Assembly (NCBI RefSeq): GCF_040718835.1
Contig: NZ_JBFEFG010000280.1
Span: forward strand, 1,103,914-1,167,913
Length of the DNA stretch: 64,000 bases
Direction of reading: 5' to 3'
Source: Bremerella sp. JC817
Lineage (GTDB): Bacteria > Planctomycetota > Planctomycetia > Pirellulales > Pirellulaceae
A program made the translations under genes and the position numbers. Shown piece after piece: positions 44,946 through 53,365 of the stretch. Each line of letters starts with the position of its first letter. The stretch's first letter is position 1. Below the pieces are notes generated by a model. The model searched no databases. It was not told where the DNA came from and saw only the letters and a list, made by a program, of their open reading frames with translations.

Positions 44946-45779
44946 TTATTGCTGTTGGACGCCTAGGAACGAATCGATCGTTCCGGCATCGGGCGCCTTG
45001 ATCGTGGTGCGGAGCGGGCCCGCTCCGATCCGGGTAACATGCTTTTCTGGAAACCCTTTTTCCGGCAACGCATTGGCGGCGTCGCTTCCCTGGGCAAAGA
45101 CCCACGCTCGGCCATCTTCAAACCGAGTCACAAAGCCTGGTTTGGTAAACAGGTAACCAATCGCGGTCTCGCGGCTATCGGATTTCAACGTCTTGCGGTC
45201 GGGGCCAGCACCGGGCAGCGTGATATGTTTCTCGGGACCTTCTCCGTGCACCAGCTTGGCAACGTCGGGACTATCGAGCGAAAGCACCCACAAGCGGCCA
45301 TCGATCATCTTGGTGACGTAGCCTGTACGGTTGAACGAAGCGTGGTCACCGGAAGACTTCACCAGGGTGCTATCCGCCAGGTAGTACAGTTCGTACCAGT
45401 CGTCGCGTTTCGGGTTCACGCCGGGGCGGCTGCGATAGAGCACGCTCATTCCAAAAGGCTTGCCGTCGCGCTCGTGCTGGACCACCACGATCGAACCGAA
45501 GTCCAGCTTGCTTGGGTCTTGGTTGGCGATGGAGTTCAACGAAATCACACCCTCGCTGCCTGCCTCGGGCGTCGGGGCCGACGCGGGAATCGCCTCGACC
45601 CTCTGCCACTCGGGAAGGCGGTCGCTGAGGTAGTTCCAGAAGTCTTCGGCGAACTGCTGGTGCTCGGTCGATCTAACGGCAGCGTCTTCCGCGCCGGCAG
45701 TCCGCGGCATGGCTTCCTGCATACCGAAAGCGACAAGCAGCGTGATCAGTCCGGTAAGAACTGGTAAACGAGGCAGCAT
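44946..45779 (-). CDS. Secreted protein in the phosphate operon, with a P460-like segment and a duplicated module
   Basis: The product is 277 aa with a signal peptide ending near GMQEAMPRTAGA|ED. Residues 85-140 (SIVVVQHERDGKPFGMSVLY then RDDWYELYYLAD) resemble the cytochrome P460 fold, but there is no CxxCH heme motif. Residues 150-200 and 215-265 are a tandem duplication: each has GxVT, DGR-WV, PEKH-T and GAGP followed by T-K. It lies between pstB and phoU, so a periplasmic role in phosphate sensing or acquisition is inferred only from position. Confidence 0.65.
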   Translation of the reverse strand: MLPRLPVLTGLITLLVAFGMQEAMPRTAGAEDAAVRSTEHQQFAEDFWNYLSDRLPEWQRVEAIPASAPTPEAGSEGVISLNSIANQDPSKLDFGSIVVVQHERDGKPFGMSVLYRSRPGVNPKRDDWYELYYLADSTLVKSSGDHASFNRTGYVTKMIDGRLWVLSLDSPDVAKLVHGEGPEKHITLPGAGPDRKTLKSDSRETAIGYLFTKPGFVTRFEDGRAWVFAQGSDAANALPEKGFPEKHVTRIGAGPLRTTIKAPDAGTIDSFLGVQQQ

Positions 45780-45815
45780 GGTCGGCGTCCTTTCGCGAAG
45801 GGGAAAACGATACGA

Positions 45816-46670
45816 TTAACCGAATCGACCGGTTACATAGGCGTTGGTTTCAGACAGCTTCGGCTTGGTGAAAATGTCGACGGTCGGGCCATACTCGACC
45901 AATCGGCCCAGGTACATGAACGCGGTGTAATCGCTGATTCGCGATGCCTGTTGCATGTTGTGGGTCACGATCAAGATGGAATACTCGCCGCGCAGCTCGC
46001 GGATCAGGTCTTCGATCTTGCCGGTGGCGATCGGATCGAGTGCCGAACAGGGTTCGTCCAGCAGCAGCACTTCTGGTTCGCTGGCGATCGCCCGGGCAAT
46101 GCACAAACGTTGCTGCTGACCACCCGAAAGACTCAGCCCACTTTCGTGCAAACGATCTTTCACCTCGCTCCAGATCGCGGCACCCTTCAGGCTGTGTTCG
46201 CAAACGCCTTCCAGGACGCTACGGCTTCGCTCGCCGTCAATCCGCAGAGGGTAGACCACGTTCTCGAAGATACTCATGGGGAAAGGGTTAGGTTTTTGAA
46301 AAACCATTCCCATTCGCTTGCGAAGTTCGATGACATCGACGCCCGGATCGCAGATCGAGCTTCCGTTGAGGTAGATGTCGCCACGGATCCGCACGGTATC
46401 GATCAGGTCGTTCATGCGATTGACGCAGCGCAGCAGGGTCGACTTGCCGCAGCCCGATGGCCCGACCAAGGCAGTGACCTGGCCGCGAGGGATCGGCATG
46501 TTGATGTTGAACAAGGCCTGCTTGTCGCCATACCACAAGTTGAAGTTCTTGATCTCCAACGCGTTCTCTTCGCGATAGACCGCATCGTGCACGACCGGCG
46601 CGAAGTCTTGTCCCTGGGCGATCAGCTCGAGGCGGCTCGTTTCGGAAGATCCTGGAGAAATCTGGCTCAT
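45816..46670 (-). CDS. pstB: Phosphate ABC transporter ATP-binding protein
   Basis: The product is 284 aa. Walker [11 protein letters not shown]-loop region [20 protein letters not shown] (typical of PstB), signature [16 protein letters not shown] and Walker [13 protein letters not shown] are all present. A 30-residue leader precedes the conserved start [16 protein letters not shown]. It powers phosphate uptake with PstA and PstC. Confidence 0.96.
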   Translation of the reverse strand: MSQISPGSSETSRLELIAQGQDFAPVVHDAVYREENALEIKNFNLWYGDKQALFNINMPIPRGQVTALVGPSGCGKSTLLRCVNRMNDLIDTVRIRGDIYLNGSSICDPGVDVIELRKRMGMVFQKPNPFPMSIFENVVYPLRIDGERSRSVLEGVCEHSLKGAAIWSEVKDRLHESGLSLSGGQQQRLCIARAIASEPEVLLLDEPCSALDPIATGKIEDLIRELRGEYSILIVTHNMQQASRISDYTAFMYLGRLVEYGPTVDIFTKPKLSETNAYVTGRFG

Positions 46671-46712
46671 GGAGTTCGTCTTCTGGTGTTCACAAGGGAA
46701 AGCGGGCGGCGA

Positions 46713-49202
46713 TTAAAACTGGCCTGACTGGAAACGCCTGCGGAGCCGAGCCCGCAGCCAGATCGCAAACAGGTTGAGGGTGGCGATCACGGCGATCAGC
46801 AAAAGAGTCGTCGTGAAGACCATCGGTTTGGCCGCCTCGCTATTGGGGCTTTGGAAACCGAGATCGAATATGTGAAACCCGAGGTGCATAAAGCTGCGGT
46901 CGAGATGGACGAATGGTGCTTGCGTATCGATCGGAAGTTCTGGGGCCAGCTTCAACACGCCTACCAGCATCAACGGAGCGACTTCCCCCGCGCCACGAGC
47001 CATCGCCAGAATCATGCCGGTCATGATGCCAGGCAGCGCGTGTGGCAGCACGATGCGGCGAATCGTCTGCCACTTGCTCGCCCCGCAGCCATACGAACCT
47101 TCTCTCAGCGAATTCGGGACGGCGGCCAAGGCTTCTTCGGTGGCGACAATCACGACGGGTAGCGTTAACAATGCCAAGGTCAAACTGGCCCACAGCAAAC
47201 CACCCTTGCCGAACGTCGGGTTCGGAAGGCCTGCCTGATAGAAGCCATGGAAACCAGGCGTGAACGCGACCAAGGCGACGAAGGCAATGGTCGACACGAT
47301 CCACAGCACCAGGCTGATGATCCCCAGGTGAGGCGTTCGCATCCGGGTCAACACCTTGCGGCTACCCAGCGAGTACGACGTGGTGATGAACGCCGTGAAG
47401 GCGGTCAACGCCAGTCCCGTCGCGGTAATCCACCACCAAAGCTTCGGCATCGTTGGCAAGTTGGCATTGGCAGGACCACCGTCGATATAGGCCCCGACAA
47501 CCAGGATCAAGAAGCCATAGCCAAACACGCCAAATACAATGCTCGGCACGCCTGCCAGGTTGTTGATGCTGATGCGGATGATACTGACGACCGGGCCACT
47601 CTTGGCGTATTCGCGAAGGTACAGCGCGGCCAGCACGCCGAACGGGACGACAATCAGCGACATGATCATCGTCATTGCGACCGTGCCCCAGATCGCCGGG
47701 AAGACACCCCCTTCGGAGTTCGCTTCCCGCGGATCGGCCAGCAGAAACTCGCCCCAACGGGCAAAGTAAACCTGCAGACGGCCCCAGTAATCGAGCTGAT
47801 TGGCTGGGAAGGCCCGGACGATATCGCCCAGCTTCAAAACGGTCTCGGTTCCTTCGGCGGTCTTGGCATGCAGCCCGTAGCGGTCGTTCAGCTTTTGGAT
47901 TTCGTTAATGCGATCCTGCATCGCCGCGATCTGGTTATCGACGTCGAAGCGGACGTCGACGTAATGATCGACCGCGCGGCGGGCCGAATCGGGAACTTCG
48001 CGAAGCAAGGCATCGATCTCGACCAGTCGCGACTCAATCCGCTCTTGATGCACGGTTCGATCCGCATTGAGGGCAGCAACCAGGTCAGGGCCCAACTTGC
48101 CCATCGCCGAGTCTTTGCCGAGGATACGTTCGGCGCGTTGGACGATGCGAATGTCTTTTTGTTTTTCGTCCTGAATCTGCTTCAGTTCGATTCGCAGGTT
48201 ATAAATCTCGTTTGCCAGCCCTTCGACAAAAACGTCGTGCTGAATCTCTTCGTCGCGCAACTTCAAGCGAGCTTGTTCCTGGTGGCGACTGCTTTCGCCC
48301 ACTTCGTATCGCGCGATCCGATCGATCGCCTCGACACGTTCCCGGGCCGTGGCATGATGCTTCTGATAGGCCGCATAGGTCTCCGCCGGACCATCGTAGA
48401 TCTCTTGCACGGCAGTCAGGTTCTGACCATCTTCCACGGCGTTTAATGGAACCGTCTCGCCACTCGCCAGCACGCCAATCAAGCCGCGTTGCCCGCTCTG
48501 CTTTTGTGTCACGAAGCCGTGGGTGTTTTCGGCTTCGAGGTGGGCGAGTTGCTCGCCGATTTCGGCGATCTCGCCGTCGAGACTTTCGAGCGTGGTGCTC
48601 CAGGTTTTTAATTCTTCTTCGCTGGCACCCGAAGGGGCAACAATCCGTGACTTCTGGTTGCGATAGAAGTCACGGATATTGGCCAGGTCTTCTTCGTCCG
48701 ATGAAATGGGGCGAGGAGAGTTGATCACGAACCGTTCCGGAAAGCCGATGAAGCGGCCAAGCTTCGTTCGCTCGAACAGCATTGCCCATTCCGGCTGCGT
48801 AGCGGGCTGGTCGCTCAATTCCGCATCGGTGATCCAGCGATACGTTCCGCCAGATCCCTGGAATTCGAAGTTGTCGGTTCGGTATTGGCGGCGGTGCAAA
48901 GTCTCCGGCTCGCTATCGGTGCTGGAAGATTCGACCGTGTAGTCTTCTTCGTCGGTCATTTCGCCCAGCAAGACGGTGCCATCTTGCAGGGTGATCTCGT
49001 AAAGTTGCCCAGGCCAGAAACTCGACATGCCTTGATAGACGATCATCGCCAACAGGCCGAAGATCATCAGCAAGGCCAGCGTCAGCGCGCCGCCGGAAAG
49101 CCAGATCATCGGTTCCCCCTGGGCAAGCACGGTCAGCCCAGGACGCACGGTCCGGCGATACTTTTGAGGCTTGCTCTCTTGTTTGTCGCGAGCTTGGCTC
49201 AT
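46713..49202 (-). CDS. pstA: Phosphate ABC transporter permease PstA with large coiled-coil insertion
   Basis: The product is 829 aa against about 300 in E. coli. Helix 1 (WLSGGALTLALLMIFGLLAM) is followed by some 420 residues of extracytoplasmic sequence, largely coiled coil between 200 and 430 (TLESLDGEIAEIGEQLAHLE, NEIYNLRIELKQIQDEKQKD). The permease proper runs from about 500 on, with AIWGTVAMTMIMSLIVVPFG and the EAA loop EEALAAVPNSLREGSYGCGA. The start overlaps the pstC stop by 4 nt. Extended PstA proteins exist in proteobacteria, but this one is longer. Confidence 0.9.
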   Translation of the reverse strand: MSQARDKQESKPQKYRRTVRPGLTVLAQGEPMIWLSGGALTLALLMIFGLLAMIVYQGMSSFWPGQLYEITLQDGTVLLGEMTDEEDYTVESSSTDSEPETLHRRQYRTDNFEFQGSGGTYRWITDAELSDQPATQPEWAMLFERTKLGRFIGFPERFVINSPRPISSDEEDLANIRDFYRNQKSRIVAPSGASEEELKTWSTTLESLDGEIAEIGEQLAHLEAENTHGFVTQKQSGQRGLIGVLASGETVPLNAVEDGQNLTAVQEIYDGPAETYAAYQKHHATARERVEAIDRIARYEVGESSRHQEQARLKLRDEEIQHDVFVEGLANEIYNLRIELKQIQDEKQKDIRIVQRAERILGKDSAMGKLGPDLVAALNADRTVHQERIESRLVEIDALLREVPDSARRAVDHYVDVRFDVDNQIAAMQDRINEIQKLNDRYGLHAKTAEGTETVLKLGDIVRAFPANQLDYWGRLQVYFARWGEFLLADPREANSEGGVFPAIWGTVAMTMIMSLIVVPFGVLAALYLREYAKSGPVVSIIRISINNLAGVPSIVFGVFGYGFLILVVGAYIDGGPANANLPTMPKLWWWITATGLALTAFTAFITTSYSLGSRKVLTRMRTPHLGIISLVLWIVSTIAFVALVAFTPGFHGFYQAGLPNPTFGKGGLLWASLTLALLTLPVVIVATEEALAAVPNSLREGSYGCGASKWQTIRRIVLPHALPGIMTGMILAMARGAGEVAPLMLVGVLKLAPELPIDTQAPFVHLDRSFMHLGFHIFDLGFQSPNSEAAKPMVFTTTLLLIAVIATLNLFAIWLRARLRRRFQSGQF

Positions 49203-51898
49203 AGTTGGTACGCACGCCTCCGGAAGTAAAGGCGTACGACTTCGGCCACCGTGTTGATCAGAAAGGTCAACAGGAACAAGACCAATGCCGACAGAAACAA
49301 GACGCGATAGTGCGAACTTCCTTGAACCGCTTCGGGAAGTTCGATCGCAATGTTCGTGCTTAAAGTGCGGAAGCCATTGAAGATGTTCCAGTCTTCAATC
49401 GGCGTGTTGCCACCGGCCATCAAAACGATCATCGTTTCGCCAGCGACGCGTCCCAGGCCGATCATCATCGCCGAAAACAAACCGCTCATCGCCGTTGGGA
49501 TCACAATTCGCAGCGTCGTTTGCCAGGCCGTTGCACCGCAGCCGAGCGAGGCGGAACGAAGGTGAGCCGGGACGGTCGAAAGGGCGTCGTCGGCGATCGT
49601 GTAGATGATCGGAATCACGGCGAAGCCCATCACGAAGCCGACAATCAACGAGTTCCGCTGGTCGTATTCGCCGATGTAGCTGCCACGAGGATCCCAGCCT
49701 GCCAGGTCCAACAAACTCCCCAGCATCACCGCCAGTAGCAGCGTCCCCAAGGTGAGCCCCAAAAACTTGGCGACCGAAAGCAAGGTGAACGGAAGACGCG
49801 GCATCTTCGCGATGCGATTTCGCCAATAGGTGCTGATGCCGTAGCCATCGATCACCATCATCACTAGCGCGCTGAATGGCAGCAGGATCAGCAGCCAGCC
49901 GCCGACGCCAGAGCCCTTGTCAGGATGAACGAGCCAGAACTTGATGTTGCCCAGGAATAACCAGCGTTCGACCGTCGGACCAAGCTCGTAGGCGAGGTAG
50001 ATCCCCAGCATCAACACCGGCATCAGGAACCAAAGCCGAAATGGTTGGAGGCGTAGCGTGAACCAACGAGGCATCAACTGCCAGAGATACGCCCCCAGCA
50101 AGATCACGAACGGAACCGTAAAAATCGATGCCAGGCACGCCGGTATGATCTGCTCGACAATCGGAGCGAACACGAGTGCCGCGACGAAACCAAGCACGAC
50201 GCTCGGCAGACTTGCCATCATCTCGACGGTCGGCTTGACGAGAAGCCGCGTCCGTCGCGTGCTGAATTCACTGGTATAAATCGCGGCCAGCAGCGCGATC
50301 GGCGCTCCGAACATCATCGAATAGAACGTCGCTTTGAACGTGCCGGAGACGAGCGGGAAAAGCGAGAACTTCAGTTCGTCTTCGATCTTCGACGAAGAGC
50401 TTTGCCACATGTTCAGCGGCTCGGCGTAACCTTCGTACCAGACCGGGAAAAAGAGCGAAGTGAGCGTGATGTCTGGAGCACCAGGGGCCAGGGCGAAGTG
50501 GGCGAACTGGCCGTCCGCTTCAATCAACAGGCCATCGTCACGCGGAGCAATCTGGGCCAGCGTCACTTTGCCTGGGGCATCCATCGCAATGTCGGCGACA
50601 TGCTTCTCGGTGGTCATGTGATAAAGCGAGCAGTCGCCCGTTTCGTATCCGACCAGAAACATGCGGCTTCGCGACGAGGCATCAAAGGTCGAGACCGCCC
50701 CCGGCCCAGTCGGAAACGTGTGAGCTTCTACCAGGGCGAATCCGTCACTGCTTTCGCGATCGGCGAAGGCGTTGTCTGTGCGATCGGCCAGGCGAATTGG
50801 AAACCAGCCCGAGACATTGCCACTGCTGTCGCCGACGAAGAGTGTCTCTCGCCCCAAGATCCAGTCGCATGCGGTCACCCTGGCATCGGAGTCTGGCAGC
50901 AGATCGACGGTCTCGGCAACGTGAATGTTCTTGGTGTCGCGAATGTCGAGACGCGTCAGCATTCCCTCTGGATCGATCGCGTAAGCATGATTGCCCAGGC
51001 CATCGATACGAACAAACTTCGGCGGCTTTCCGGTCGCATTTTCGGGAACGTCGAACAGCGACGACTGCCACTTCGTTTTGCCGGTCAACAGGCTCTTCTT
51101 TTCGCTGACTTTGCCAAGCTTCAGTTGGTCGTCACCGGTCAGCGCGACGAACGTGATCGAGCGACTGCCGAGGCTACCACGCCCGGTCGACTCGGTCAGA
51201 TGATCGAGCAGGCGAATCGGTGCGTCGGCAACCTTCACCGGATCGGTCAGCGTGGCTTGAACCTTCTGGGCACGGTACTGTCCCTGCGAGGTCATTTGCA
51301 CGACCTGATCGTGGAAGATCGCCGTGTCGCCTGGTTCGTTGAGCTGGGCCGCGGGCGTGTCGCGAAGCCAGTCTTTGATTTCGACCGGATCGATAAACTG
51401 CGTCTGGAAGCTGAAGTCGGCGGTGCGAATCGTTCCGTCCGCCATGCCCAACACCAGGCCGGTCTCACCGGTGGAAGTCGAGATGGCAGAGATCTCGCCG
51501 TCGTCGATCAGTTTCTTCTCTTGCACGACATCGAACGAGGTGACCGCTTTGTCTTCTTCGGCGGTCCCTTTAGCATCTGGCGGAATCAGGCGAACGACCT
51601 GCAGCGTGCCGTCGCGCGTCAGCAGCCAGCCCATGGTCTGGTATTCGTTCACCTCGAAATGGACGACTTCGCCTGACTGCCAGGGCGTTTTGCGAACACT
51701 CAGCTCCGAGACTTTCGCCGAGCGGAACAGCGGCAGCACTTCCATCACCAGGACCAACGCCACCAGGCAAACCGCCACGATCGTACCGATCCCGCCGACG
51801 GTGATCACGCCTTCGGAAACGATGTCTGAGAACCGCACACTCCAGTGGGTTTTCAGCCTGCGTTTGCGTCCGGTGAATCTTGGCTGGGGGCCCGTCAT
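49199..51898 (-). CDS. pstC: Phosphate ABC transporter permease PstC with beta-propeller-like insertion
   Basis: The product is 899 aa. Helix 1 (GVITVGGIGTIVAVCLVALV) is followed by about 450 residues with WD/propeller-like strands (TLQVVRLIPPD, TGLVLGMADGTIRTADFSF, LFVGDSSGNVSGWFPIRLAD, FLVGYETGDCSLYHMTTE). The permease domain starts near 525 (TFKATFYSMMFGAPIALLAA) and has the EAA loop DDALSTVPAHLRSASLGCGA. The propeller would face the periplasm and could bind PstS or phosphate compounds; that is inference. Gap to pstS is 129 nt. Confidence 0.9.
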   Translation of the reverse strand: MTGPQPRFTGRKRRLKTHWSVRFSDIVSEGVITVGGIGTIVAVCLVALVLVMEVLPLFRSAKVSELSVRKTPWQSGEVVHFEVNEYQTMGWLLTRDGTLQVVRLIPPDAKGTAEEDKAVTSFDVVQEKKLIDDGEISAISTSTGETGLVLGMADGTIRTADFSFQTQFIDPVEIKDWLRDTPAAQLNEPGDTAIFHDQVVQMTSQGQYRAQKVQATLTDPVKVADAPIRLLDHLTESTGRGSLGSRSITFVALTGDDQLKLGKVSEKKSLLTGKTKWQSSLFDVPENATGKPPKFVRIDGLGNHAYAIDPEGMLTRLDIRDTKNIHVAETVDLLPDSDARVTACDWILGRETLFVGDSSGNVSGWFPIRLADRTDNAFADRESSDGFALVEAHTFPTGPGAVSTFDASSRSRMFLVGYETGDCSLYHMTTEKHVADIAMDAPGKVTLAQIAPRDDGLLIEADGQFAHFALAPGAPDITLTSLFFPVWYEGYAEPLNMWQSSSSKIEDELKFSLFPLVSGTFKATFYSMMFGAPIALLAAIYTSEFSTRRTRLLVKPTVEMMASLPSVVLGFVAALVFAPIVEQIIPACLASIFTVPFVILLGAYLWQLMPRWFTLRLQPFRLWFLMPVLMLGIYLAYELGPTVERWLFLGNIKFWLVHPDKGSGVGGWLLILLPFSALVMMVIDGYGISTYWRNRIAKMPRLPFTLLSVAKFLGLTLGTLLLAVMLGSLLDLAGWDPRGSYIGEYDQRNSLIVGFVMGFAVIPIIYTIADDALSTVPAHLRSASLGCGATAWQTTLRIVIPTAMSGLFSAMMIGLGRVAGETMIVLMAGGNTPIEDWNIFNGFRTLSTNIAIELPEAVQGSSHYRVLFLSALVLFLLTFLINTVAEVVRLYFRRRAYQL

Positions 51899-52027
51899 GA
51901 AATCGCGAAGAACCTTGAAACCGCCTTGTCAGGTCGGAGAGGATGTCGGGTTGTGGATAGGACAAAGCCCTCTGGCCGCAAAGCCGAGGGCATGTTGTCG
52001 AGGCAATGGCAGGTTGGATGGATCGGC

Positions 52028-52999
52028 TTAGTTCTTGATGCCGACTTGTTCCAACTGGGCAGCGGCAATCACGGCGGGGATTGGCAGATAGCCTTCCTTC
52101 ACCACGGCCTTCTGACCTTGTTGGCTGTAAATGTATTTCAGGAACTCGCGGCGCAGTGGATCGAGTTCACTGCCAGGGCGGTAGTTCACCGCGATGTATA
52201 GGAAACGGGACAGCGGATAATCGTCGGCGTTTTCGGCCGTTGGTTCGACAAAGTCGGTCCCTTCGATCGATAGAGGAAGCACGCGGACATCGGAAGTCTT
52301 ATAGCCGATGCCGCTGTAGCCGATCCCGAACTTGTCAGTGGCTACCCCTTGAACGACCGACGAACTGCCGGGCTGCTCTTTGACGGTCGGCTTATAGTCG
52401 CCCCCGAACAGGACGTTCTCTTTGAAGTAGGCATAGGTACCGGAAGCCGAGTTGCGACCATACAGGCTGATCGGCGACTGGGCGAACGCACCGCTCAAAC
52501 CAAGTTCGCCCCAGCGAGAGATATCTTTCTCGGCACCACCTTTGCGGTTGGTCGAATAGATGGCGTCGAGTTGTGGCAGCGACAGACCTTTGATCGGATT
52601 GTCTTTGTTCACGTAGACCGCCAGCATGTCGATGCTGGTGCCGAGTTCGACCGGCTTATAGCCGTAACGCTTCTCGAAGTCGTCGATCTCGTTCGCTTTC
52701 ATCGGACGGCTCATCGGGCCGAAGGTAGCGGTGCCTTGGATCAGTGCCGGCGGAGCGGTCGACGAACCCTTGCCTTCGATTTCGATCTGCACGTTCGGGT
52801 AGATCTCTTGGAAGCCTTCCGCCCAGAGGGTCATCATGTTGTTCATCGTGTCCGACCCGATGCTCTTGATCGTGCCAGAAACGCCAGAGACGCGCTCGTA
52901 AACCGGAAGTTCGGAATCGACCTGAAGTTGAGCCAACAGCATGGTGGGCGAGCAGCACGCTAGTACCACGGATAGCAGTAGCGAAGTTTGGCGCAACAT
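52028..52999 (-). CDS. pstS: Phosphate-binding protein PstS
   Basis: The product is 323 aa from ATG 52999, with AAGGA 10 nt upstream; the longer frame to 53095 lacks a signal at its start. The signal peptide MLRQTSLLLSVVLACCSPTM ends near LLA|Q. Ligand motifs: GTIKSIGSDTMNNMMTLWAE, EGKGSSTAPPALIQGTATFG, MSRPMKANE and LYGRNSASGTYAYFKENVL. It captures phosphate in the periplasm and hands it to PstC/PstA. It is first in the operon. Confidence 0.95.
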   Translation of the reverse strand: MLRQTSLLLSVVLACCSPTMLLAQLQVDSELPVYERVSGVSGTIKSIGSDTMNNMMTLWAEGFQEIYPNVQIEIEGKGSSTAPPALIQGTATFGPMSRPMKANEIDDFEKRYGYKPVELGTSIDMLAVYVNKDNPIKGLSLPQLDAIYSTNRKGGAEKDISRWGELGLSGAFAQSPISLYGRNSASGTYAYFKENVLFGGDYKPTVKEQPGSSSVVQGVATDKFGIGYSGIGYKTSDVRVLPLSIEGTDFVEPTAENADDYPLSRFLYIAVNYRPGSELDPLRREFLKYIYSQQGQKAVVKEGYLPIPAVIAAAQLEQVGIKN

Positions 53000-53086
53000 C
53001 GGGCTAAATCCTTCCAGAAGCATGGGCATTCGACAGATGATCTCAGTGCGCGGTGCTGCCAGCATTCCGCAGGGGGGCGAAATTGG

Positions 53087-53105
53087 CATTAACAAAGCGC
53101 TAACA
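53087..53105 (-). promoter_or_regulatory. Candidate pho-box-like repeat upstream of pstS
   Basis: On the minus strand TGTTAGCGCTT is followed by TGTTAATG: the TGTTA core repeats after 11 nt, the unit length of classical PhoB boxes. It lies about 90 nt before the pstS ATG in the gene-free stretch 53000-53365, in which I see no gene. Confidence 0.35.
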
Positions 53106-53365
53106 CTACGAAAAGCTCGTGGTGTCGAGGGTCAGTCGTGGTGGAAGTCCCTATTTATACGGAGTTTTCCGCTAGATTGACCAACGATTCATCTTCTGGA
53201 ATATCACGCGCCAAAGAAAGCCCTTACATCTTTTGAGCGGTTATATTTACACAACGTTAATAATTGGAGCAATCCCGCAGCACCTTTCGGGGGAGACGTT
53301 CCGGTGGCAAGCGGGTCAGAATGGGGACCTTCGAGGGGCACGCAGGCCGGGACCCGGCGGGTCGA

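Noticed and set aside
47247..48446. 399-codon plus-strand frame antisense to pstA
   Set aside because: Shadow of the coiled-coil coding region.
50402..51676. 424-codon plus-strand frame antisense to pstC
   Set aside because: Shadow; the PstC reading frame is firm.
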